Part shown: in pieces, positions 42,940-52,736 of the stretch
Layout of the letters: the number at the start of each line of letters is the position of its first letter
Numbering within the stretch: the first letter of the stretch is position 1
NCBI GenBank assembly: GCA_002342665.1
Contig: DDQK01000039.1
Span: forward strand, 4,437-68,436
DNA: 64,000 nt
From: Prevotella sp. UBA2444
Lineage (GTDB): Bacteria; Bacteroidota; Bacteroidia; Bacteroidales; Bacteroidaceae
Reading direction: 5' to 3'
Notes under the pieces: model-generated
Seen by the model: the letters and a program-made list of their open reading frames with translations, nothing else
Database searches by the model: none
What the model was told of the DNA's origin: nothing
Program-made: the position numbers and the translations under genes

Positions 42940-45198
42940 ATGGGAGAGTTACCAGTATTGATACAGGACCTGGCACTGATACTCGTTGTGGCGGGTGTAG
43001 TAACACTATTGTTCAAGAAACTGAAGCAGCCTTTGGTGTTGGGCTATATCCTAGCAGGTTTTCTAGTCAGTCCGCACATGCCCTATACGGCATCAGTGGC
43101 CGACAATGAGAGTATCCACCTCTGGGCCGATATCGGTGTGATGTTCCTGCTCTTCTCGCTGGGTCTCGACTTCTCGTTCAAGAAGATTCTGAAGATGGGC
43201 GCCTCGCCAGTCATCTCTGCCTGCTCAATCATCTTCTTCATGTCGATGCTGGGTGTACTCGTGGGCCACGCCTTCGGATGGGGCAAGATGGACTGCATCT
43301 TCCTGGGCGGCATGCTGGCCATGTCGTCGACCACCATTATCTATAAGGCATTCGACGACCTGGGGCTGCGGCAACAGCAGTTTGCAGGCCTGGTGATGAG
43401 CGTGCTGATACTGGAGGACATCCTTGCCATCGTGATGATGGTACTGCTAAGTGCCGTTGCCAGCGGCAACAATCCTGACGGAGGTCAGATGCTGGGGTCG
43501 ATCTTCCAGATTGTGTTCTTTCTCGTGCTGTGGCTCGTGGTGGGCATCTTTGCCATCCCTGCCTTGTTGCGCAAGGTGCGCCCGCTGATCAACAATGAGG
43601 TGCTGCTCATCGTGTCGCTGGGTTTGTGCTGTGCGATGGCCGTCTTCTCTACGAAGGTGGGCTTCTCGTCGGCTTTCGGTGCCTTCATCATGGGAAGCAT
43701 CCTGGCAGAGACGGTCGAGGCAGAGCGCATCGAAAAGCTGGTGGAGCCAGTGAAGAATCTCTTCGGAGCCGTCTTCTTCGTATCGGTAGGCATGCTGGTA
43801 GACCCCAAGATACTAGTGGAATACGCGCTGCCCATCACAGCGCTCGTGCTGACCATCCTGGTGGGACAGGCCTTGTTTGGCACCTTCTCGTTCATGCTGG
43901 GAGGCGAGTCGCTTAAGTCGGCCATGCGCTGCGGCTTCTCGATGGCTCAGATCGGTGAGTTCTCGTTTATCATCGCCTCGCTGGGCCTTTCGCTCGGTGT
44001 GATAGGCGACTTCCTATATCCGGTGGTGGTGGCCGTATCCGTTATAACCACATTCCTCACACCTTACATGATACGGTTTGCCACACCGGTTTACAACAGT
44101 CTGGAAAAGCGCCTTCCCCAAAAGCTGGTGAAGCTGCTCAACCAGATGACCATCAGTCAGAAGGACCGTCAGGAGAAGAGTTTGTGGAAGCCCATGCTGA
44201 CTCAGATGGGACTCAACACGCTGATCTACTCGATTCTATCGGCTGCAGCCATCGCCGTGATGTTTACTTTCGTGCTGCCCTTCATGCAGCAGGTGATGCC
44301 CGGCGAAGAGTTGAAATTATACGCAAACCTGATCACCGGTATCCTTACCATACTGGTGATAGCCCCCTTCCTCAGGGCGATGGTGATGAAGAAGAACCGT
44401 AGCGAGGAGTACCGCGCCCTGTGGGCTCAGAGCAGTCGCAACCGCCTGCCCCTGATGCTCACCATTGCCGTACGTGCACTGGTGGCCTTAGTCTTCATCT
44501 TCTACATCTGCCACCGTCTGACCCACTTTGCCAATGCGCTAGTCATCACCATCGGGATCGTGCTGCTGGCAGCCATCATCCTCTCACGTTGGATCAAGCA
44601 GCGCTCCATCACGCTTGAGCGTCTGTTTATCATGAATCTCCGTTCACGCGAGATTGCTGCCCAGATACATGGACGAAAGCGTCCGCTCTACGAGGGGAAA
44701 CTGCTGGACCGCGATATACACATCTCTGAATTCGAGGTGCCTTACAACTCTATGTGGATGGGACAGACGCTGAAGCAACTCAACCTGTCGAACAAATTCG
44801 GCGTCCATGTAAGCAGCATCTTGCGTGGCGGGCATCGGCTAAACATTCCTGACGGCGACTATATCATCTTTCCTGGCGACACGCTGCAGGTGATTGGTAC
44901 CGACGAGCAGTTCTCTGCCTTACGCGAGGCTATCGAGCATGAGGTCTTCGGCGAGGACAACGAGCTGGAAAAGCGCGAGATGAAATTGCGCCAGATGATT
45001 ATCGGGCAAGACAGTCCGTTTATCGGCAAGACACTCATAGAGAGCGGCATACGCGACATCTACAGTTGTATGGTAGTTGGCCTGGAGGAAGGTCAGGAGA
45101 GTCTTTCGCCCTTCAAGCCCACGCGTAAATTCCAGGAGGGCGACATCGTGTGGGTAGTAGGTGAAGAAGAGTCGCTCGACGCGCTCCTATCCAGCTGA
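42940..45198 (+). CDS. CPA2-family cation:proton antiporter with two RCK-C domains
   Basis: 752 residues. The Na/H exchanger core (about 1-390) shows LKQPLVLGYILAGFLVSP, FLLFSLGLDFSFKKI, GLVMSVLILEDILAIVMM (the conserved Glu-Asp) and FSMAQIGEFSFIIASLG. A second membrane stretch (about 420-560) follows, then two TrkA-C/RCK-C domains (about 590-665 and 680-752: ISEFEVPYNSMWMGQTLK and MIIGQDSPFIGKTLIE). The nucleotide-binding RCK-N domain common in KefB/KefC is absent. It should exchange K+ or Na+ for protons at the inner membrane. Confidence 0.87.
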   Translation: MGELPVLIQDLALILVVAGVVTLLFKKLKQPLVLGYILAGFLVSPHMPYTASVADNESIHLWADIGVMFLLFSLGLDFSFKKILKMGASPVISACSIIFFMSMLGVLVGHAFGWGKMDCIFLGGMLAMSSTTIIYKAFDDLGLRQQQFAGLVMSVLILEDILAIVMMVLLSAVASGNNPDGGQMLGSIFQIVFFLVLWLVVGIFAIPALLRKVRPLINNEVLLIVSLGLCCAMAVFSTKVGFSSAFGAFIMGSILAETVEAERIEKLVEPVKNLFGAVFFVSVGMLVDPKILVEYALPITALVLTILVGQALFGTFSFMLGGESLKSAMRCGFSMAQIGEFSFIIASLGLSLGVIGDFLYPVVVAVSVITTFLTPYMIRFATPVYNSLEKRLPQKLVKLLNQMTISQKDRQEKSLWKPMLTQMGLNTLIYSILSAAAIAVMFTFVLPFMQQVMPGEELKLYANLITGILTILVIAPFLRAMVMKKNRSEEYRALWAQSSRNRLPLMLTIAVRALVALVFIFYICHRLTHFANALVITIGIVLLAAIILSRWIKQRSITLERLFIMNLRSREIAAQIHGRKRPLYEGKLLDRDIHISEFEVPYNSMWMGQTLKQLNLSNKFGVHVSSILRGGHRLNIPDGDYIIFPGDTLQVIGTDEQFSALREAIEHEVFGEDNELEKREMKLRQMIIGQDSPFIGKTLIESGIRDIYSCMVVGLEEGQESLSPFKPTRKFQEGDIVWVVGEEESLDALLSS

Positions 45199-45223
45199 CC
45201 ATCTACGATCTACAATCAAGGAA

Positions 45224-48200
45224 TTAGTACCACTGTACGGCATTGGAGTACGACGAACGCTTGTCGTACTTCAAGGCATCGGTAAGTGTGGCAGCGTTAC
45301 AACGGAATGAGAAGTTGTAACTGGTATACGGCGCCAGCACCACCGAACATGACATGTTGAAGCAGTGCAGGTCGCGGGAGAGCGAAGCCGTAGTCATCGC
45401 GATCCTTTTGTTCTCGAAATCGTAGCCGGAGTGGAAGTTGATGTTCCATCCGTCGCTGATTCGTATGTTACCGACAACGTTAAGGTTCTGAGTGAACTGG
45501 TAGGGATAGCGCATCTTCTCATAATTAAACTTACTGACGTCGTTGCTTTCGCTCATGGTGATACCATAACTGAAAGTAAGCGACCAGGGCATCTTGAAGG
45601 CCATGTAGCCATCTTCGTCGGTATCGGCCTTCTCCGTCTGGCCGCGCTCGGCGCCATGCTTGCCTGCTTCCATCACTGGGTCGATGTTGGTCTCCACACC
45701 CGTGTCATAGTCATCCCCAGCACGCTTCTTGTCGTCCTTCTTTTTCTTGTCCACCTTCTCGCCACGCAGCCACTTGAAGAAGTTCATTACCTTATTGTTG
45801 TCGAGTGTATAGTCAATGTGCTGCGACATTCCCTGGAATCGTCCGAGTTTGCCCTGCTGCCAGTAGGTGGTATGCTCGCTGAGTCGTGGCGTAGCACCCA
45901 CACTGTCGGCCTCGTAGACATAAGAGGCAAAGACGGCGTTCAGGTTGAAGGTGTAACTCTTGCTGAGCTTCAGTCGCAGGTTGGCATTCAGGTCGCTCAA
46001 GGGGCGAATGTCGGCAGCCATATTGTAGCTCATCGAGAGTGAAAGGTCGTCAATCAGGCTTATCTTCTTGATAGAGTCGTTACGGTCACGAATCTTCATC
46101 TCGACATTGTTACCCAAGGTGACTGACAGAGAGCCTTGCATGCCCTTTGAGGGCGGCGAAGTCTGTCCAATCTGATAGGGAGAGTATTCCACCTGCGACA
46201 CATTGCCTTCGGCATCCGTCTTCTGGTACGTGGTATAGTAGCCATAGCGGCTGGCGCTGAAGTCAGGATGGTAGTTGAATGATACCGAAGGAGTGAACAC
46301 GTGGCGTATCGCCTGCACCTTGTCGCCGAAGAGCTTGCGGCTGGGAGTCCACATACCATAGAGCTTGGTGTTGGCAGAGAGCGACAACGACCAGTCGTAG
46401 ATATTATAGAATCCTGAAAGTGTATCCGTCACCTCTTTCTGACTGGCCGTATCCCACGACTTCTCCTGCTTGAGGAAGGAGGTCTTGTCATTGAAGGTAA
46501 ACTGCGGTGTGACGGTGAGATAGTTGGCAACTGTGAAGTTGGCTTGGATGGGTATGTTGTGGGTCATACCGTTGCTCCAGTCACGCTTGAAGTTGGTGTG
46601 CAGTATCTGGTCTTCCTTGGCACTGACGCTATTGAAGAATCGTCCTGTGTATCTCACCTGAATCTTCTCGTACCAACGCTCGTCTCCAGCCATTTTCTTA
46701 CGCTTGAAGGGAAAGAAGGGGGCGATGGAGATGTCGAAGTTGGGGAATGAGAGGTCGATGACCGAGTCGCGCATGTTCTGGGTGAGGTTCATTGTAGAGG
46801 AGAGCGTCAAGCCAATGCTGGAGAAGCCAGTACTATAGGACACTGACGATGTACGTGTCGACTGTGTAAGTGCCTGGGGATTGTAAAGCGAGTTGAGGTT
46901 GCTCATCTCGTAACTCGTCGATGCAAAGTTGACGCTGGCACTGAACGTGCTGAACGGGTTGGCCTTAGAGTCCTGACGATGGCTCCACTGTACCTTGATA
47001 CTGGTGGTCTTCTTATAGTCGGGCAGGTTCTTCTCGCCTGTGACGGTACTAAGGTAACTGGCGAAGACGGAACCGCTGTATTTGTAGCGCTTGTTGTAAT
47101 TGGAGGCAGCTGATATACCCCACGATCCCTTGGTGTAGATTTCACCAAGCAGCTTGAGGTCCATCTTATCGTTGATGGCAAAGTAGTAGCCACCATCGCG
47201 AAGATAGAATCCCCGGTCAGTCTCATCGCCATAGGTTGGCATGATGAATCCGCTGGCATAACTCTTCGTGAAGGGGAAGAATCCATAGGGTATGGCCAGT
47301 GGCAACGGCACATCAGCCACCACGAGATAGGCAGGTCCGAAGACTACATCCTTTCCCGGGCGTACCTTAGCACGCGACATGGCGATATAGAAGTCGGGGT
47401 GTGGGTCGTCGCAGGTGGTATAGCGCCCATGCTGCAGGAACATCTCACCATCAGCGCCTCGCTTGGAGAGCTCACTGGTGAGAAAGCCCTCGTCTTGTTG
47501 GGTGTAGACCCCAGTGATAAGTCCCTTCTTGGTCTTGAAGTTGAAGGCCATCGTATCGCTCTCATAAGTATCGCTACCCATCTTGAAGACAGGTGTCCCT
47601 ACAAGCCTGTGAGCCGTGGTGTCCTGTTTACCAGTGGCATGTACCACATTGCTATCGAGCTGCATGGAGATATTCTCGCTGGCCAGGTCCATATTCTGAT
47701 ACTTCACTTTCGAGTTGCCATAGAGGAATGCTCTCGACAATGCGGCATTATAGGTCAGCGAGTCGTCGGCAGAATACTCCACGGGGGAGTCGATACCATT
47801 CTTCTTGCTCTTATTGATACTGTCACGAGTCAGCGAGTCGTCTACCTCTTTATTATATTTATAGATAGCCAGCTCGAGTGAGTCCATCGTCGAGGTGTCG
47901 CGCTTGAGCTTAATAGGCGACTCAGCTCCAGGAGGAATGATGGAGTCAAGGGGTGCCTCATCGGCGGAAACCTCAGCCGTCTGTTCTTCCACCTGTCGCA
48001 TCACCGTCTGCAGCGTGTCCTTGATGGCATCGACGACACTGTCGACATCAGGTGTCTGATGACTGGCGATGCTGTCGACGAGAGCCGGGAGGGTGATGGA
48101 GTCGGTCTTAATCTGGGGCACTTTCACCTTGGGAACGGCAACAATCTCATCCAGCCTCACTTCTTCAGGAGCTTTGCTCTTCCGAAGCGAAGAGGGTGTA

Positions 48201-48259
48201 CATGCCATCATCAGCATAAATGCGCAGACGATCGATATGATGACCGATTTACGTTTCAC
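45224..48259 (-). CDS. lptD: LPS-assembly protein LptD-like outer-membrane protein
   Basis: 1011 residues. The periplasmic OstA-type domain lies at about 165-260 (AFLYGNSKVKYQNMDLASENISMQLDSN..., KGLITGVYTQQDEGFL), then a long barrel with FGPAYLVVADVPLPLAIPYGFFPF and many aromatic strands to the end (NAVQWY). It inserts LPS into the outer leaflet. The N-terminus has a lipobox-like MMAC (Cys20) and is followed by a 140-residue Ser/Asp-rich linker before the OstA part, both unlike proteobacterial LptD. Its promoter element TAACTTTG is at 48272-48265, six bases before the ATG. Confidence 0.88.
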   Translation of the reverse strand: MKRKSVIISIVCAFMLMMACTPSSLRKSKAPEEVRLDEIVAVPKVKVPQIKTDSITLPALVDSIASHQTPDVDSVVDAIKDTLQTVMRQVEEQTAEVSADEAPLDSIIPPGAESPIKLKRDTSTMDSLELAIYKYNKEVDDSLTRDSINKSKKNGIDSPVEYSADDSLTYNAALSRAFLYGNSKVKYQNMDLASENISMQLDSNVVHATGKQDTTAHRLVGTPVFKMGSDTYESDTMAFNFKTKKGLITGVYTQQDEGFLTSELSKRGADGEMFLQHGRYTTCDDPHPDFYIAMSRAKVRPGKDVVFGPAYLVVADVPLPLAIPYGFFPFTKSYASGFIMPTYGDETDRGFYLRDGGYYFAINDKMDLKLLGEIYTKGSWGISAASNYNKRYKYSGSVFASYLSTVTGEKNLPDYKKTTSIKVQWSHRQDSKANPFSTFSASVNFASTSYEMSNLNSLYNPQALTQSTRTSSVSYSTGFSSIGLTLSSTMNLTQNMRDSVIDLSFPNFDISIAPFFPFKRKKMAGDERWYEKIQVRYTGRFFNSVSAKEDQILHTNFKRDWSNGMTHNIPIQANFTVANYLTVTPQFTFNDKTSFLKQEKSWDTASQKEVTDTLSGFYNIYDWSLSLSANTKLYGMWTPSRKLFGDKVQAIRHVFTPSVSFNYHPDFSASRYGYYTTYQKTDAEGNVSQVEYSPYQIGQTSPPSKGMQGSLSVTLGNNVEMKIRDRNDSIKKISLIDDLSLSMSYNMAADIRPLSDLNANLRLKLSKSYTFNLNAVFASYVYEADSVGATPRLSEHTTYWQQGKLGRFQGMSQHIDYTLDNNKVMNFFKWLRGEKVDKKKKDDKKRAGDDYDTGVETNIDPVMEAGKHGAERGQTEKADTDEDGYMAFKMPWSLTFSYGITMSESNDVSKFNYEKMRYPYQFTQNLNVVGNIRISDGWNINFHSGYDFENKRIAMTTASLSRDLHCFNMSCSVVLAPYTSYNFSFRCNAATLTDALKYDKRSSYSNAVQWY

Positions 48260-48280
48260 GGCTGCAAAGTTACTACTTTT

Positions 48281-48358
48281 AATTAAGAGTTAAGAGTTAA
48301 GGGTAAAGAAAATTAGCGCAGTCAAACATTTTTTCTTAATTCTTAACTCTTAACTCCC
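48281..48358. repeat. Inverted repeat of AGAGTTAAG units upstream of lptD
   Basis: Left arm AATTAAGAGTTAAGAGTTAAG (48281-48301), right arm CTTAATTCTTAACTCTTAACTC (48335-48356). The arms pair over about 20 bp with a 33-base loop. It is not a T-tailed terminator for either neighbour; it lies between the lptD promoter and the end of the HD-domain gene. Confidence 0.8.
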
Positions 48359-48371
48359 CATTTTGCGGCAT

Positions 48372-48908
48372 TTATTCAAAAAGGTCAACCCATTTATGGA
48401 ACCTTCTGACGCCATCCCACCCAAATTTCTCGAGGCTGCGCATGGCTTCCACCACAGAGCGCTCGCTGCCAGGACGCGTCTTGGAATAAAACTTGTCGGC
48501 ATAGCATACCACCTGTTCTTCGAGCGAGATGGGCATGAACTCTTTGTGGGGCAGAGGCAATTGCTGCTGCTCGATGTCCCACTTGGAGAGTCCTGTGCCT
48601 GTATGTCGCTCGCACACCAGGGCATGACGCTCCCACCCCTCCTGGCGCAGGATTTCAGCCCCGATGATGCCGTGACGTATGTAAGGTTCAGTGCCGAAGC
48701 ATTGTATGCCTGGGGCATCACAACGGAAGATGCCGATATCGTGGAGCATGGCTGCCTCCTCGAGGAACTCGGCATCGAGCCGTAATTCAGGATGCGCCTT
48801 GGCTATCTTCAGACATCTGTCAGCCACCTGACGACTATGGGTCATCAGAAGCTGCTTCAACGCATTATCCTCAGGATAATACTTATCAATGATCTTCTGA
48901 TAGTCCAT
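48372..48908 (-). CDS. HD-domain phosphohydrolase
   Basis: 178 residues. MTHSRQVADRCLKIA gives the first histidine, AAMLHDIGIF the HD pair, YIRHGIIGAEIL a further His, and RHTGTGLS and VVCYADKFYSK the later motifs, as in small HDIG proteins. Such enzymes hydrolyse nucleotides or phosphodiesters; the substrate is unknown. Its ATG shares a base with the stop of the carboxyltransferase gene (TGATG), so translation is coupled. Confidence 0.85.
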   Translation of the reverse strand: MDYQKIIDKYYPEDNALKQLLMTHSRQVADRCLKIAKAHPELRLDAEFLEEAAMLHDIGIFRCDAPGIQCFGTEPYIRHGIIGAEILRQEGWERHALVCERHTGTGLSKWDIEQQQLPLPHKEFMPISLEEQVVCYADKFYSKTRPGSERSVVEAMRSLEKFGWDGVRRFHKWVDLFE

Positions 48909-50686
48909 CAGGCTTCGCGCTCTATCCAGGCTATCGTGTCATTCTGACGCACATTCTGTCCAGGCTTCACGCAAATATCTACCAACTTGCCACCCAGTGC
49001 AGCAGGAATCTCAACGATCTCGCCCCACTTGGTCTGCAGATAGCAGAAGGTGTCGCCCTCCTTGTACTTCTGACCAATGAACGGCTCCACGCACGGAGCC
49101 AGGACACCCTCTCCGCCGAAGCCCCAGAGCAGCTGTCCTGCCAGAGGAACCTTTACTGCGTCAGCCTTGGCGTGCTTGAGAGCATCAATCTCCTCCTGGG
49201 AGATTTTCTTGCCACCACCCAACTTGGCATCCTTAGCCTTCTGAAGATCAGCCAGGAACTGCTTCTTGGCCTGTCCGCTCTTAAAGGCACGATACTGCTC
49301 AGGATGCATGGCCAGTTCGAAGAGTTCCTCGTCGTCCTGTCCGTACTCCCAACCGTTCTCGTCCATTTCCTTCCTGAAATCGTCGAGGGCATTGGGCAGC
49401 AGAGTATGAGGATCGACATCGGTAAACTCACGCTTTTGCTTCTTGGCCAGTTCCACCAGTTCCGGATCAATGGTACCAGGAATCTTACCGCTCTTACCGA
49501 GGATCATGCCCCACATGGCATCGTCCATCATCACGAAACGGCCCTTGCCCTGCTCAATGGTGAGCAGATTCATCAGGGCGATGTTCTTGGTGTACTGCGA
49601 GAACGGGGTCACCAGTGGTGGATAGCCCACACGCGGCCAGACATACTCCACCTCGTTGAAGAGTTTCACAAGCATGTCGTCCATCGTCAGTTCGGGTTCG
49701 CCCTTCTGCACGCGCAACTTGTTGATCATGGTCTGGATTCCGCCAAGATCGGCCATCATAGAACCCATCATGCCACCAGGCAGTCCACAACCCAGAAGCA
49801 GCGATGACATGTGCTTGTTGGCAGGATTGATGAAGTAGCCCAGCCATTCGTCTATGAACTCCTGTGTGAGGGTACGAGCCTGCATATAGGCATTCATGTT
49901 GAGGTCGGCCACCTCGAAGCCCTCGTTTTTCAGCATCGAGCGCACAGAAATGATATCGGGATGTACCTTACCCCAGCTGAGGGGCTCGATGGCAGTATCG
50001 ATGATATCAGCACCATTGTTGCACACTTCCAGGATGGAGGCCATCGACAAACCGGGGCCAGAGTGGCCGTGATACTGGATGATGATATCAGGATGAGCCG
50101 TCTTGATGGCCTTCGTCAGCGCACCGAGCATGGCAGGTTGTCCAATGCCGGCCATATCCTTCAGACAGATTTCCTCTGCTCCTGCAGCAATCACCTCGTC
50201 GGCTATCCTCGAGTAATACTCCACTGTATGGACAGGCGAGGTTGTGATACATAGCGTAGCCTGAGGCGTCATACCCGCCTCCTTGGCCCACTTGATGGAA
50301 GGAATGATATTTCGCGTGTCGTTCAGACCACAGAAAATACGTGGGATATCTACACCCTGGGCGTGCTTCACCTTATACATCAGCGCACGCACGTCGTCGG
50401 GCACAGGATACATACGAAGGGCATTGAGACCACGATCAAGCATGTGGGTCTTGATGCCTACCTCATTGAACGGCTTACAGAATGCCCTAACGGCACCATT
50501 AGGATTTTCACCTGCCATCAGGTTTACCTGCTCGAAGGCTCCGCCATTGGTTTCAACGCGACTGAAACAGCCCATATCAATAATCACGGGAGCTATACGC
50601 TCAAGCTGATCCTTACGGGGTTGAAACTTTCCTGAAGACTGCCACATGTCTCGATAGACGAGACTAAACTGGATTTTCTTTTTCAT
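48908..50686 (-). CDS. Oxaloacetate decarboxylase alpha / pyruvate carboxylase subunit B-like protein
   Basis: 592 residues. The TIM-barrel carboxyltransferase (about 1-290) shows LVYRDMWQSS (metal-binding Asp), ICLKDMAGIGQP with the Lys expected to be carbamylated, and IQYHGHSGPGLSMA (metal-binding His-x-His). The PYC/OADA domain follows, and a biotinyl-type domain from about 515 ends the protein. The usual biotin-attachment motif AMKM is replaced by LQTKWGE: a lysine is present but both flanking Met are lost. Either it is biotinylated unusually or another subunit carries the biotin. It acts in C3/C4 carbon flow; no beta or gamma membrane subunit is adjacent. Confidence 0.88.
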   Translation of the reverse strand: MKKKIQFSLVYRDMWQSSGKFQPRKDQLERIAPVIIDMGCFSRVETNGGAFEQVNLMAGENPNGAVRAFCKPFNEVGIKTHMLDRGLNALRMYPVPDDVRALMYKVKHAQGVDIPRIFCGLNDTRNIIPSIKWAKEAGMTPQATLCITTSPVHTVEYYSRIADEVIAAGAEEICLKDMAGIGQPAMLGALTKAIKTAHPDIIIQYHGHSGPGLSMASILEVCNNGADIIDTAIEPLSWGKVHPDIISVRSMLKNEGFEVADLNMNAYMQARTLTQEFIDEWLGYFINPANKHMSSLLLGCGLPGGMMGSMMADLGGIQTMINKLRVQKGEPELTMDDMLVKLFNEVEYVWPRVGYPPLVTPFSQYTKNIALMNLLTIEQGKGRFVMMDDAMWGMILGKSGKIPGTIDPELVELAKKQKREFTDVDPHTLLPNALDDFRKEMDENGWEYGQDDEELFELAMHPEQYRAFKSGQAKKQFLADLQKAKDAKLGGGKKISQEEIDALKHAKADAVKVPLAGQLLWGFGGEGVLAPCVEPFIGQKYKEGDTFCYLQTKWGEIVEIPAALGGKLVDICVKPGQNVRQNDTIAWIEREA

Positions 50687-50792
50687 ACTAAAATATGCTC
50701 GTTCCTATTTATAGATTTGTCTTTAGACCGCAAAAATAGATAAAATATTTCAAAAATATGCACCTTAGGTCTATTTTTTTTGATATTTTGAC

Positions 50793-50800
50793 TATCTTTG
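50793..50800 (+). promoter_or_regulatory. -7 element of the 50824 lipoprotein gene
   Basis: TATCTTTG 23 bases before the ATG; divergent from TATTTTTG (50738-50731) in front of the carboxyltransferase gene. Confidence 0.6.
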
Positions 50801-50823
50801 CGGCACAATTGATACAAAACGAC

Positions 50824-51567
50824 ATGAAACGGACTATAATTCCCCTCATGACTGCTGCCCTGATGGCCATCGCCTGTGGCAGCAACGATACGAAGACTGA
50901 CGACAGTCAGACGGTCAATAATTCTGGGTTGACGATGCCAGGCGACTCTACCATCTACGGTCTGGCCTGTGATGGTTGTACTGACTCGCTGCTCATACTG
51001 ATGCCCCTCGACGGCAGCGACCCTGACACGTTCAACATCTTCAGCGCCAACCTGGAGCACAAGATATACGGCAGACCCTCCATCGGAGACCGGATGGCCA
51101 TAGTACCCAACGGAGAGGATTCCACTTATGCAGACATGGTTATCAATATCGACAGGCTGCAAGGCGAATGGCGCTATCAAGTGAGACCTCGTCTGCGCAG
51201 ACACCTGACAGACAGTACGGCCGTCGGTCAGGAGCCAGTCAACCTGCCAGACTCGTTCGTGCGCCGTTGGCTTCAGCCCAAGGAGTACGGGTATGATATC
51301 CGGCGCGACAACGTGGTACGACCCGTAGGTGCCGTCCCTGCATCAGAAGCCAAACGTGGACCTGTGGAGTATCCTGCACTCAAGCGTTATCGTGAATGGC
51401 ACATACTGAACGGACATATTCTCTTCCATGAGACACGACGTGACACTACTGGGCTTCGGAAAGTCATCAGTACCGACACCGCCGACATCGTGCTGCTCAG
51501 GCGTGACACTCTTGTGCTACGCTTTGCGAATCATGAGCAAGGCTTCTATCGCGACAAGAAGGATTAA
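50824..51567 (+). CDS. Lipoprotein of unknown function
   Basis: 247 residues with a lipoprotein signal (lipobox MAIAC, Cys18). The mature part opens with a Thr/Asp-rich linker, then a beta-rich domain with YGLACDGCTDSLLILMPLDG and IDRLQGEWRYQVRP, and ends with a second strand-rich half (WHILNGHILFHETRRD). The CDGC pair could bind metal or form a disulphide. I recognise no family. The frame is open from 50758, but the ATG at 50824 gives the lipoprotein signal and follows the promoter. Confidence 0.72.
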   Translation: MKRTIIPLMTAALMAIACGSNDTKTDDSQTVNNSGLTMPGDSTIYGLACDGCTDSLLILMPLDGSDPDTFNIFSANLEHKIYGRPSIGDRMAIVPNGEDSTYADMVINIDRLQGEWRYQVRPRLRRHLTDSTAVGQEPVNLPDSFVRRWLQPKEYGYDIRRDNVVRPVGAVPASEAKRGPVEYPALKRYREWHILNGHILFHETRRDTTGLRKVISTDTADIVLLRRDTLVLRFANHEQGFYRDKKD

Positions 51568-51571
51568 TCCA

Positions 51572-52045
51572 CTACAACACCTGATGCTGCATGAGGCGCT
51601 GCTCTGCCAGCGCCTCATACTTTGTACCAGGGCGTCCGTAGTTAGCATAGGGATAGATGCTGATTCCTCCCCGAGGGGTGAAGAGACCTATCACTTCGAT
51701 GTACTTGGGCTCCATCAGGCGCACCAAGTCTTTCATAATCACATTGACACAGTCTTCATGGAAATCGCCATGATTGCGGAATGAGAAGAGATACAACTTC
51801 AGACTCTTCGACTCAACCATACGCTCGCCAGGGATATACAGTATCTTGATCTCTGCAAAGTCGGGCTGGCCCGTGATGGGACAGAGGGAAGTGAACTCAG
51901 GACAGTTGAATTGCACCCAATAGTCGTTGTCGGGATGTTTGTTGACAAACGTCTCCAGCACTTCCGGAGCATAGTCCTGACGGTATTCTGTTTTCTTACC
52001 AAGGGCCTGCAGGCCTTCCTTTTCTCTATCCATATCCTTAATCAT
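51572..52045 (-). CDS. queF: NADPH-dependent 7-cyano-7-deazaguanine reductase
   Basis: 157 residues; reduces preQ0 to preQ1 in queuosine synthesis. [18 protein letters not shown] carries the catalytic Cys of the tunnelling fold and [13 protein letters not shown] the His-Glu pair; [15 protein letters not shown] is the family motif for NADPH binding. It is the small, YkvM type. The ATG at 52045 overlaps the transporter gene by 8 bases; an ATG four codons later (52033) follows AAGGAT and is also possible. Controlled with the transporter by the preQ1 riboswitch upstream. Confidence 0.94.
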   Translation of the reverse strand: MIKDMDREKEGLQALGKKTEYRQDYAPEVLETFVNKHPDNDYWVQFNCPEFTSLCPITGQPDFAEIKILYIPGERMVESKSLKLYLFSFRNHGDFHEDCVNVIMKDLVRLMEPKYIEVIGLFTPRGGISIYPYANYGRPGTKYEALAEQRLMQHQVL

Positions 52046-52733
52046 TGATTTTCATTCTAAATATATTATAGGTGATATTGCGGTCGAACACATCCTCATG
52101 GTCATGCTCCTTGGTGAACTTCACCACCCGGATAGTGACAGGCAGCACCAATATCTCGTAGAGGGTCTTGAGTGTGACTTGCGTGATGACCAGAGACGGC
52201 ATCTCCTCCCAGGGGATTACGCCGCCTAGTGCCAAAGGGAAGAAGATGACGGAGTCGGTGAGTTCACCGAATATAGTGCTGAGTACAGCACGATAGGAGA
52301 AGTTCTTTCCTCCCGAAGAGAGCTTCATGCGACTCATCACATAGGCATTCATAAACGATCCGCAAAGGAAGGCCAGAAACGAGGCTCCCGCTATACGCGG
52401 AGCAAGTCCGAATATCTGATGGAAACCTTCCTCACCATGCCAGTAGGGTGCCCCAGGGATCCAGTCGGCCACAGCCCCAAAGAGCACAAAGATGAAGTTC
52501 ATGGCGAAACCCAGCCAGATAAGCAGACGCGTACGGCCATAGCCCCACACCTCGCAGACCACATCATTGATGATGTAACTCACGGGGAACACGATAAGGC
52601 CTGCCGTCAAGTTGGCTGGGCCAAAGGATATCTGCTTCGTCTCGAGCACATTTGCCGTAATCAGGCAGACACAGAAGAGTATGCCGTAGAACATAAACAG
52701 CACACTCACCCGTTGATTCTTTTCTTGTTGCAT
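52038..52733 (-). CDS. yhhQ: Queuosine precursor transporter (YhhQ family)
   Basis: 231 residues with about six hydrophobic helices: [45 protein letters not shown] (the family signature with Asn-Asp and Glu), [19 protein letters not shown], and [20 protein letters not shown]. It imports preQ0/preQ1 across the inner membrane. Its start codon lies 3 bases after a preQ1-I aptamer, which therefore should control translation of the pair yhhQ-queF. Confidence 0.92.
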   Translation of the reverse strand: MQQEKNQRVSVLFMFYGILFCVCLITANVLETKQISFGPANLTAGLIVFPVSYIINDVVCEVWGYGRTRLLIWLGFAMNFIFVLFGAVADWIPGAPYWHGEEGFHQIFGLAPRIAGASFLAFLCGSFMNAYVMSRMKLSSGGKNFSYRAVLSTIFGELTDSVIFFPLALGGVIPWEEMPSLVITQVTLKTLYEILVLPVTIRVVKFTKEHDHEDVFDRNITYNIFRMKIND

Positions 52734-52736
52734 ATT

